From: Anaerolineae bacterium | Lineage (GTDB): Bacteria; Chloroflexota; Anaerolineae; Aggregatilineales; Aggregatilineaceae | NCBI GenBank assembly: GCA_027494015.1 | Contig: JAOSJP010000004.1 | Span: forward strand, 62,001 to 126,000 | Direction: 5' to 3' | Length of the DNA stretch: 64,000 nt | In this document: one piece after another, positions 45,136 through 52,578 of the stretch | Layout of the letters: every line of letters starts with the position of its first letter | Numbering within the stretch: the stretch's first letter is position 1 | Translations under genes and position numbers: made by a program | The notes under the pieces: model-generated | What the model was told of the DNA's origin: nothing | What the model saw: the letters and a program-made list of their open reading frames with translations, nothing else | The model's database searches: none

Positions 45136-48100
45136 ATGAGCGAAGAGCGCGCGCTGATCGCCGGACGCTACCGGTTGGGCGAGTTGATCGGGCGCGGCGG
45201 CATGGGCGATGTCTTCAAGGGCACCGATACCCACACAGGCGAGGCAGTCGCCATCAAGCGCCTACACCAATCCGTCCTGGAGGAGAATCCGGACATCCTC
45301 GACCGCTTCACCCGCGAAGGCGAGGCGCTGCGCCAGCTCAACCACCCCAACATCATCACCATGCGGGCAATGGTGACCGAAGAAGGCCGCCACTACCTGA
45401 TCATGGAATACATCGGCGGCGGATCGCTGCGCCACCTGATGGACTCGCAGGGTCGCCTGCCGCTGGAGGGCGTGCTCAACATCGCGCTCGACCTGGCCGA
45501 TGCCCTGGCCCGCGCGCACCGCATGCACATCATCCACCGCGACATCAAGCCGGACAACGTGCTGCTGGCCGAAGATGGCACGCCGCGCCTGACCGATTTC
45601 GGCGTGGCTCACCTGGGCGACCGCACCCGCCTGACCCAGACCGGCTCGGTGATCGGCACCTACGCCTACCTCAGCCCGGAGGCGTGCAACGGCCTGGACC
45701 TCGACGAGCGGGCCGACATCTGGTCGTTCGGGGTGATGCTCTTCGAGGCGCTCACCGGGCGCGTGCCCTTTCAGGGAGACAGCATTGCCGCCATTCTCAC
45801 CGCCATCCTGACCAGGCCCGCGCCCGATATTGACCGGCTGCGCCCCGGCTTGCCGCCCGCGCTGGTCAGCCTGGTCGCGCGCATGTTGGAGAAGGATCGC
45901 GCGCGGCGCATCAGCAGCGTGCGCCTGGTCGGCGCCGAGCTGGAAGCGATCATCCGCAGCCTGGACACGCCGCTGCGCGACCTGGTGCTCAACGCGCAGA
46001 ACCTCGCTGAAGGAGAATCGCGCTTCGCCACGCCCTCCGACGAGCTGCCCGCCTCCGAAGTCCCGGCGATGGCGCGGGGCAACGCGCAGCAGACGCACGG
46101 TCTCACCCTCTATCCGCCGCTGGACACGCCGGACGGCGAAGCGCCGATGCTCGTGCCCGGCGTCACGCCAGTGACCGGCGAGTACGGCGCAGCGAGCGCC
46201 AAATGGAAGTGGATCGCGCTGATGGTCATAGCGGTGGCCCTGGGCTGCTCCGCCGTGCTGGTGGCGGCCATCCTCAGCGGCGGCACGCGCCCGCGCACGG
46301 ACGAGCGCCTGACCGCCCCAACGGACGAAGCGCCACCCGCCGTCGTGACCGGGGCAGAGGCCACTGGCGAGCCGGGAACCGCGCTGTGGCCGGAGATCGC
46401 GCCGGTTGCGCCGGATCAGTACCAGGTGTTGGTCGCTCGCTTCGAAGACTTGTCGGGCATCGGGCAGGTCGCCGCCGGGCGTCAGGTGGATGTGACCCGG
46501 CTGATCGCCGATCATCTGGCGGAGACGCTGGAAAAGTCGGTGCCCTTTTCCAATGTCGCCGTGCGCGTGTATGGGAGCGTGATCACTTCCAGCGAACAGG
46601 CGCAGGCTGTCGCCAGGTATTACGGAGCGACGATCATCGTCTGGGGCAATTACACGCCCGATCTGATCGAAGCGAATGTTCAGATTGGCGTGCTCAATGC
46701 TTTCCGCTACAACCAGCTCCCGCGCGACACGCTGGAGCGCACGGCCAATGTGCGCCTGCACCTGGCCGACGCGCGGCGCAAATCGCTGGCCCCGTTCGTG
46801 CTCACAGCCCTCAACATCCTGCACAACGCCGACGGAAACGCCTTCGAGACCATGCGCAGTGGCGCTATTCTGGACGCGATCGCGGTGGAGCCAGCGGAGA
46901 TCACTGGCAGCGGCGTGGCGGCTCAGCTTCACCGCGCCATGCTCGCCGACGACCCGCGCGAAGTCGGCGAGGCGCTGGACGCGGCGCTGGCGCTCGATGC
47001 TGGCAACCCTCTGCTTTACACCTATCTGGCGATTCTCAAGCAGACTCAGGGGCAATGGGAGGAGTCGCGCGCCGACGTGCTCACCGCGCAGCGGCTCGGC
47101 CCGTCGGGGTGGGCGATGCCACTCATGCTGCTGGCCCACGCCACGCACAACGAGTCTGTGCTGCAGGTCTTCGATGAAGTCATCGCCGCGCGGCCCGATG
47201 ACTGGTTCCCGCGCTTCTATCGCGGCGCGATCTACTACGTGTATGGCAGCCAGGAAGCGGGCGCGCGCGATCTGGCCCGCGCCGATCTCGACGCAGCCAT
47301 CGTCCTGCGGCCTGCGGCCAATTTTCCCTACGTGTTCCGCGCGCTGCTGGCTCTGCACGAAAGCCGCCTGGACGATGCCTTCCGCGACATCCAGATCGTC
47401 TTGACCCAGTACCCCAATCCGGGCTTCATGGAGCGGTTGGTCGTGGCAACCTTCGGGAACCAGTCAGCGGACCCGTATGCGGTCATCCTGTCGGCAGTGG
47501 CCAACCAGATGTTGGGTCGCCACGACCTGGCCATTGCGGAGACATCCGCCGGGTTGGAAGTCTTCCCCTATTTCACCGATCTGTACATGGTGCAGGGCGT
47601 ATCACAGTGCTCGCTGGGGGACTACGCCGCCGCCGAAGCAGACTTTTCGGCGGCGCTGGCCTACGAACCCGACTTTCTGCTCGTGCGCCTGCTGCGCGCC
47701 GATGCCCGCCTGCGGCGCGGCGACGCCGAAGGAGCGAACCGGGACCTGCGAGAGATCGCCGCCAGCGCCCTGAGCGAGACGTTCGAGCCGTATGCGGAGG
47801 CGATCCAGGCCGGGGAGGTGGGCTGCGCGACGTTCTTCACGCCAGAGAACTCGCTCTCAGCGGCGGGGATGGCGCAGGGCGCTGGCGATGCGACACCTGT
47901 GCCCGACAGCACGCAGCTTGGCCCGCTGCTGACGCTTGCCTTGCGCGATGTCGCGCCGGTGAATGAGGGCGAGTATATGGTGCTGCTCGCCCGCCCGGAG
48001 GCGCTGGAGAAGGTGCCCCTGCGCGATGTCAACCGCTTCATCGCCGACGACCTGGAGCGAACGCTGGCGGGCGGCGCGCCCTACTCGCGCATTGCCGTGC

Positions 48101-49425
48101 GCCAACTGCCCGTCGTGATCACCTCGGCGGAAGAAGCGCGCATCGTGGCCGAAGCCGTCGGGGCGACCGTGGTCGTCTGGGGCAACTACAACCCTGACCT
48201 GATCGAGCTGAATATCCAGGTGGGCACGACGCGCGAGTTCCCCTACAACCGCTTTTCGCGCGATCTGCTGGAGAAAACGGGCAGCGTGCGCGTGCGCCTG
48301 ACCAATGAGCGCAGCGAGTCCATCGCCCGGCCCATCATCGGCATCACCAGCCTGTTGAGCCTGGCCGACGGCGATCTGTTCGAGTTCGTGCTCAACCTGA
48401 CCATCCTCGACTCCCTGCACGTTGTGGGGGCGTCGGTCGTTGGGGCGGATGTTGCCGCCCATCTGCACCGGGCGCTGGATTCCTTCAGCAGCAATATCAA
48501 GCTGGCGATTGGCGAGTTCGGCCTGGCTCTGGCCCTCGATTCGGGCAACCCGCTGCTGTACGCCTTTCGCAGCATCGCTCACCTTCGCAATGGCGCGCTC
48601 GATCGGGCCGCCGCCGACCTCGGCACAGCAGCGCGGCTTGCACCCGTCGGGTGGGCCATGCCCGTCTATTTGAGCTTCGACGAAGCGGCATCGGACACGG
48701 CCATTGTCGCTCAGTACAGCCAGGTCATCGCCCTGCGCCCGGACGACTGGTACGCCTATTTTACGCGCGCCATGCTGCGCTACGGCGACGCCTACTATGC
48801 AGTGAATGACCTGGAACAGGCCATCGCCCTCGGCCCAGAAGCCAACCTGCCCTACGTTGCCGCGCTGCTGATCGCGCTGCGCGAAGGGCACCTGGCCGAC
48901 GCGCAAGGCCTGGCGCGCACCATCCTGGAGCAGTTTCCCGACCCGGAACTGACCAACCGTGCCTACGCGACGCTGTATGGCAGCCGGGCGCAGAGCCAGA
49001 TCACAGGGGCGTACTTTGCGGCGGTGACCAACCTGGTGCTGGGACAGCACAATCGTGTGGTGGACGACCTGGGCACGGCCATCGCCCTGATCCCCCCCGA
49101 AGTGCTGAGCGCCCCCGCGCCGGATCAGGACGCGGTGCTGTCCGACCTGTTCCTGGTCTATGGGCTGGCGCATTGCAGCCTGGATCACCACGAGGACGCG
49201 GAAGCCGCGTTCTCCCAGGCGATCCGCTTCAACAAGGGTTACGCGCTGGCCTACGTGCTGCGCGGCCAGATGCGGCGCGCCCTGGGCGACGAGACGGGCG
49301 CGGCGCGCGACTTCGCGGGCGCGCGCGGGCACAAGCTCGGTGACGAATTCGACCGCTGGATTGGCGCCGCCGAACAGAACCGGTGGACTTGCGCGACCCT
49401 GTGGGACTACACCCCGCCAGAGTGA
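45136..49425 (+). CDS. Receptor-like Ser/Thr protein kinase with duplicated extracytoplasmic TolB/TPR-like region
   Basis: 1429 residues; ATG 45136 with GAGGGG five bases ahead. The kinase domain (about 10-270) has the glycine loop GRGGMGDVFKG, lysine in VAIKRL, catalytic loop IHRDIKPDNVL (Asp near 136) and DFGVAHLGD, so it should be active. A membrane helix lies at about 356-380. Outside it, two divergent copies of a roughly 480-residue unit follow. Each starts with a TolB-like segment (FIADDLERTLAGGAPYSRIAV; ATVVVWGNYNPDLIELNIQVG) and continues into TPR-like helices ending in an acidic-to-charged repeat. The layout suggests sensing outside and phosphorylation inside. Its place between xseA and xseB is unexpected. 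Confidence 0.92.
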   Translation: MSEERALIAGRYRLGELIGRGGMGDVFKGTDTHTGEAVAIKRLHQSVLEENPDILDRFTREGEALRQLNHPNIITMRAMVTEEGRHYLIMEYIGGGSLRHLMDSQGRLPLEGVLNIALDLADALARAHRMHIIHRDIKPDNVLLAEDGTPRLTDFGVAHLGDRTRLTQTGSVIGTYAYLSPEACNGLDLDERADIWSFGVMLFEALTGRVPFQGDSIAAILTAILTRPAPDIDRLRPGLPPALVSLVARMLEKDRARRISSVRLVGAELEAIIRSLDTPLRDLVLNAQNLAEGESRFATPSDELPASEVPAMARGNAQQTHGLTLYPPLDTPDGEAPMLVPGVTPVTGEYGAASAKWKWIALMVIAVALGCSAVLVAAILSGGTRPRTDERLTAPTDEAPPAVVTGAEATGEPGTALWPEIAPVAPDQYQVLVARFEDLSGIGQVAAGRQVDVTRLIADHLAETLEKSVPFSNVAVRVYGSVITSSEQAQAVARYYGATIIVWGNYTPDLIEANVQIGVLNAFRYNQLPRDTLERTANVRLHLADARRKSLAPFVLTALNILHNADGNAFETMRSGAILDAIAVEPAEITGSGVAAQLHRAMLADDPREVGEALDAALALDAGNPLLYTYLAILKQTQGQWEESRADVLTAQRLGPSGWAMPLMLLAHATHNESVLQVFDEVIAARPDDWFPRFYRGAIYYVYGSQEAGARDLARADLDAAIVLRPAANFPYVFRALLALHESRLDDAFRDIQIVLTQYPNPGFMERLVVATFGNQSADPYAVILSAVANQMLGRHDLAIAETSAGLEVFPYFTDLYMVQGVSQCSLGDYAAAEADFSAALAYEPDFLLVRLLRADARLRRGDAEGANRDLREIAASALSETFEPYAEAIQAGEVGCATFFTPENSLSAAGMAQGAGDATPVPDSTQLGPLLTLALRDVAPVNEGEYMVLLARPEALEKVPLRDVNRFIADDLERTLAGGAPYSRIAVRQLPVVITSAEEARIVAEAVGATVVVWGNYNPDLIELNIQVGTTREFPYNRFSRDLLEKTGSVRVRLTNERSESIARPIIGITSLLSLADGDLFEFVLNLTILDSLHVVGASVVGADVAAHLHRALDSFSSNIKLAIGEFGLALALDSGNPLLYAFRSIAHLRNGALDRAAADLGTAARLAPVGWAMPVYLSFDEAASDTAIVAQYSQVIALRPDDWYAYFTRAMLRYGDAYYAVNDLEQAIALGPEANLPYVAALLIALREGHLADAQGLARTILEQFPDPELTNRAYATLYGSRAQSQITGAYFAAVTNLVLGQHNRVVDDLGTAIALIPPEVLSAPAPDQDAVLSDLFLVYGLAHCSLDHHEDAEAAFSQAIRFNKGYALAYVLRGQMRRALGDETGAARDFAGARGHKLGDEFDRWIGAAEQNRWTCATLWDYTPPE

Positions 49426-49434
49426 GGCACTCTC

Positions 49435-49659
49435 ATGAACCAGGACGATGACCTGAGCACCTTGACGTTTGAGCAGGCGTATGCGCAGCTAGAGGAGATC
49501 GTGGCGCGCCTGGAATCCGGCGAGTTGTCGTTGGAGGACTCGGTGGCGCTCTACGAGCGGGGGCAGGCGCTGGCCCGGCTGTGCGGCGATCTGCTGGACA
49601 AGGCCGAACTGCGCGTGCAGCAGATCGCCGACGACGGGACGCTTGCGCCGCTGGAGTGA
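49435..49659 (+). CDS. xseB: Exodeoxyribonuclease VII small subunit
   Basis: 74 residues, the normal size. The family signature LTFEQAYAQLEEIVARLESGELSLEDSVALYERGQALARLC covers the whole helical hairpin. It starts 9 bases after the kinase stop codon, so it is probably translated from the same message. It binds XseA to form active exonuclease VII; several small subunits surround each large one. Confidence 0.95.
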   Translation: MNQDDDLSTLTFEQAYAQLEEIVARLESGELSLEDSVALYERGQALARLCGDLLDKAELRVQQIADDGTLAPLE

Positions 49660-49724
49660 GGGGGAGATAGCTATTTCACACCTGGGCCAACGCAGACCCG
49701 CGTCATGGGAGAGAAGAGAGACAC

Positions 49725-50147
49725 GTGACCTCTGCAAGTCCTGAAATCAGGAAAATGCTGGAACGCATCAATGATTGGCTCAGGGCAATATACCAGGAGG
49801 AGACACTCATCAGCGATCTGCTGATACGATCGGGTCTGCCAGAGCATGACCTTGAGCGAATTAAGAGACAGCATGTGGACGAGTTTATCGCTCAGTTGTC
49901 GGTGTATATCCGGAACTGTACTCATGGTCACGATGGTAAAAGACGGCATCTAATCATGCTTCGCTGTTTTGGTCTCTTAGACGGAAACACAGAAACTCTG
50001 CAATCAATCGCCAATGACTTTTCTTTGTCACGCGAGCGAATTCGACAGCTAAGAAACAGCCGCCTGAGCTTGTTCAGGCGGCAGAAGCAGAGGACGGCCC
50101 TTGAGGCCGAGTTGTATGCAATTGCGAAGAAGCTATTGGACGAATGA
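49725..50147 (+). CDS. Small sigma-region-4-like helix-turn-helix protein of lower GC content
   Basis: 140 residues from the GTG at 49725 (GAGAAGAGAG just upstream). Residues about 90-125 read TETLQSIANDFSLSRERIRQLRNSRLSLFRRQ, which matches the helix-turn-helix of sigma-70 region 4 (TLxEIGxxFxxTRERIRQIE), but regions 2 and 3 are missing. The first 80 residues are helical and charged with no clear family. It could be an anti-sigma-like or accessory transcription factor, a small regulator, or a remnant. The DNA is visibly richer in A and T than its neighbours, suggesting acquisition by transfer. Confidence 0.72.
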   Translation: MTSASPEIRKMLERINDWLRAIYQEETLISDLLIRSGLPEHDLERIKRQHVDEFIAQLSVYIRNCTHGHDGKRRHLIMLRCFGLLDGNTETLQSIANDFSLSRERIRQLRNSRLSLFRRQKQRTALEAELYAIAKKLLDE

Positions 50148-50249
50148 GCTTACAATACATAGACACTGAGCTAAGCCGCCTCATCCCCTCGAGGCTGTTA
50201 TGCCCCGCACGCCCGGCGCAGCGTGCAGGGCACGGCGCATGGCTAGCAC

Positions 50250-50350
50250 CCTGACCCCACACCCTGTGATCCCTCCTCGCCAACGAGGATGGGCAGGTTT
50301 CTCTCCTTTCCCTACTTGCGGGGAAAGGGGCCGGGGAATACAGGTTGAAA
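50250..50350. repeat. GC-rich hairpins in the gap before sqdB
   Basis: CCTCCTCGCCAACGAGGA (about 50274-50291) and CTTTCCCTACTTGCGGGGAAAG-type hairpins. No gene seen in 50148-50397. Confidence 0.45.
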
Positions 50351-50397
50351 AGTGCATAACACGCTCGAAGCCACCATCCCCCGCAGCGAACGACCCA

Positions 50398-51648
50398 TCA
50401 CCCGGAACCGGCGTGCCGGGCTTCAGCCTCTGGCGCTGCCGGGCTGAGGGTGTCGTTGTCCTCGTACTCCACGATCTCCACGTAGTCCTCGGTGCCGCCG
50501 CGCTGCCAGTAGATGCGCGGGATGATCGAGTGCTGGATGATGCGGTCTTTGTACTGGATGATGCGCTTGATCACCTGTTCCACCAGCGTATCGTCGAGCA
50601 GGTGCGGCTTGAGGCCCAGGCTGTAAAGCTCGTTGTGATCCGGGTTGTAGTAGTGCTCCTCGGCCTCGACGCGCGGGTTGATGTAGTGGGCGATCTTGAC
50701 ATCCAGGCCCACCTGGCGCGCCGCCTTGCGCACGTGCAGCGCCAGGTCGAGCACCGAGAAGTGCTCCACCCACTGGTTGAAGACGCGCAATCGCCCCGGC
50801 TGCGGCGGGTGGAGCGCGGTCAGCTCGACGCATTGCAGCGTGTCGAGGATGTTGAGGTAGCCGCGCGTCTGCTGGCCCTTGCCGTAGAGCGTCAGCGGGA
50901 TGCCGGCCACCGCCTGCACGCAGAAACGGTTGAGCGCCGTCCCAAATGACTCGTCGTAGTCGAAGCGGGTCAGCAGGCGGTCATCGAGATTGGACTCCTC
51001 CGTCTCGATGCCGTAGACCACGCCCTGGTTGAGATCGGTGGCGCGCAGGCCCCAGATTTTGCAGGCGAACATGATGTTGTGGCTGTCGTGCACTTTGGTC
51101 AGGTGATAGAACGAGCCGGCCTGCTTGGGGAAGGGCAGCACGTCTTTGCGCCCGCGATACTCGACCTCGAAGTAGCCTTCGGGGATGTCAATGTTCGGCG
51201 TGCCGTACTCGCCCATCGTGCCCAGTTTGATCAGGTGCGAGTCCGGCGCGAACTGGTGCATGGCCCACAGCACGTTGAGCGTGCCGTTGACATTGTTCTC
51301 GTGGACGCGCACGGCATGATGCACGTCAATCATGGAGTAGGGCGCGCTGGGAATCTCGCCGTAGTGGACGATGACCTCCGGCTTGAAGTCGGCGATCACT
51401 TTGCTGATGAAGAACCAGTCCTGGATGTCGCCGACGAACATCTCGATGGCCCGCCCGGTCACCTCGCGCCAGGCGTCCACGCGGGCGTGCAGCGAGTGGA
51501 TCGGTGTCAGGCTGTCGGTGCCGCGTTCGGCGTGCATCTGGCGGCGCAGAAAATTATCCACCACGCCGACGGTGTGCCCGCGCTGGCTGAAGTACATGGC
51601 GGTGGCCCAGCCCAGGTAGCCATCACCGCCCAGAATAAGAATACGCAT
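50398..51648 (-). CDS. sqdB: UDP-sulfoquinovose synthase
   Basis: 416 residues, an extended SDR epimerase/dehydratase. The NAD-binding loop is LILGGDGYLGWATAMYFSQRGH, as in plant SQD1 and bacterial SqdB. The catalytic residues are Thr in KLGTMGEYGTPN and Tyr/Lys in FYHLTKVHDSHN (YxxxK). The region DDRLLTRFDYDESFGTALNRFCVQA is specific to this branch. It makes UDP-sulfoquinovose from UDP-glucose and sulfite, the head-group donor of the sulfolipid SQDG, or of sulfonated glycans in some archaea. No sqdC/sqdX glycosyltransferase is seen next to it, so which product is made is open. Confidence 0.92.
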   Translation of the reverse strand: MRILILGGDGYLGWATAMYFSQRGHTVGVVDNFLRRQMHAERGTDSLTPIHSLHARVDAWREVTGRAIEMFVGDIQDWFFISKVIADFKPEVIVHYGEIPSAPYSMIDVHHAVRVHENNVNGTLNVLWAMHQFAPDSHLIKLGTMGEYGTPNIDIPEGYFEVEYRGRKDVLPFPKQAGSFYHLTKVHDSHNIMFACKIWGLRATDLNQGVVYGIETEESNLDDRLLTRFDYDESFGTALNRFCVQAVAGIPLTLYGKGQQTRGYLNILDTLQCVELTALHPPQPGRLRVFNQWVEHFSVLDLALHVRKAARQVGLDVKIAHYINPRVEAEEHYYNPDHNELYSLGLKPHLLDDTLVEQVIKRIIQYKDRIIQHSIIPRIYWQRGGTEDYVEIVEYEDNDTLSPAAPEAEARHAGSG

Positions 51649-51785
51649 GACCTCCTCCTGAACTCACCGCCGCCCTGTCGCCGGCGAGATGACTCCGCGC
51701 CCGGCGACCAGGGACTACCCGGCCATTATAACGCGCAAACCATTTCCGGCGAGGGCAGCGTTTGTGCGGGGTGCGGAAGATAAAG

Positions 51786-51819
51786 AGACTTCCGAAGTTT
51801 TCGAAAACTTCGGAAGTCT
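51786..51819. repeat. GACTTCCGAAGT palindrome, perfect 34-bp copy
   Basis: The whole stretch is self-complementary without a spacer (17-bp arms). It lies upstream of sqdB (minus strand), next to a CTCACCCC block. Confidence 0.85.
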
Positions 51820-51830
51820 GGCGAGGGCAC

Positions 51831-52536
51831 TGACCTCACCCCCAGCCTCGCCGCGCTCGGCTTGCCCCCTCTCCGTCAACGGAGAGGGGGCGGCGAGGCG
51901 CGCCAGCGCCGAGCGGGGGTGAGGTCAACCAGGGCGCAGCAGAGTGTTACCCGCTGTAGGGTTACACCAAAGGCGCGCGGACCAGCCACGGGGGTGGGGT
52001 CAGCGGGGCCTCCCGACAGGGCCCCAGCGCACCGGCCTCACTACGTCGGCCTCCCCCTCCGTACGAGGGGCGGCGACGCGCCAGCGCCGAGCGGGGTGAG
52101 TCCCGGCCCGGCAGGCCCTCCCGACGGTTTTGCGAGACGGGCTTGACCTCAGTTCAGGCTGTCGTCGCCCCCTCCGGACGGAGAGGGCGCCAGCCCGAGC
52201 GCGGCCGGCGCAGCACACCCGGTAAGCGGGTGCATGCTGCGCCCCTACCTGACAGGTTTTGCGCGCACTCGCGCGCCGCTTTACCTCACCCCCAGCCTCG
52301 CCGCGCTCGGCTTGCCCCCTCTCCGTTGACGGAGAGGGGGCGGCGAGGCGCGCCAGCGCCGAGCGGGGGTGAGGTCAACCAGGGCGCAGCAGAGCAGCGC
52401 CCCTCCCTGACAGGTTTTGCACGCCCCCGCGCGCCGCTTTACCTCACCCCCTGGCCTCACTACGCTCGGCCTTTCCCCCTCTCCGTCAACGGAGAGGGGG
52501 CGGCGAGGCGCGCCAGCGCCGAGCGGGGGTGAGGTT
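51831..52536 (+). repeat. Block of CTCACCCC palindromic units, one heavily eroded
   Basis: Complete units begin near 51833, 52280 and 52438. A decayed stretch (about 51945-52262), in which the palindrome is broken and contains TGACTT-like junk, sits between them. It ends with GGGGGTGAGGTTTG at 52536, directly followed by the next palindrome. No gene. Confidence 0.8.
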
Positions 52537-52568
52537 TGTAGGGGAGGGTTTGCAAACCCTCCCCTACA
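52537..52568. repeat. GTAGGGGAGGG palindrome, copy 3
   Basis: A perfect 32-bp palindrome (16-bp arms) 10 bases beyond the mutS2 stop codon, so it could be a 3'-end stem for that gene. Confidence 0.85.
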
Positions 52569-52578
52569 TGTGGCACCC

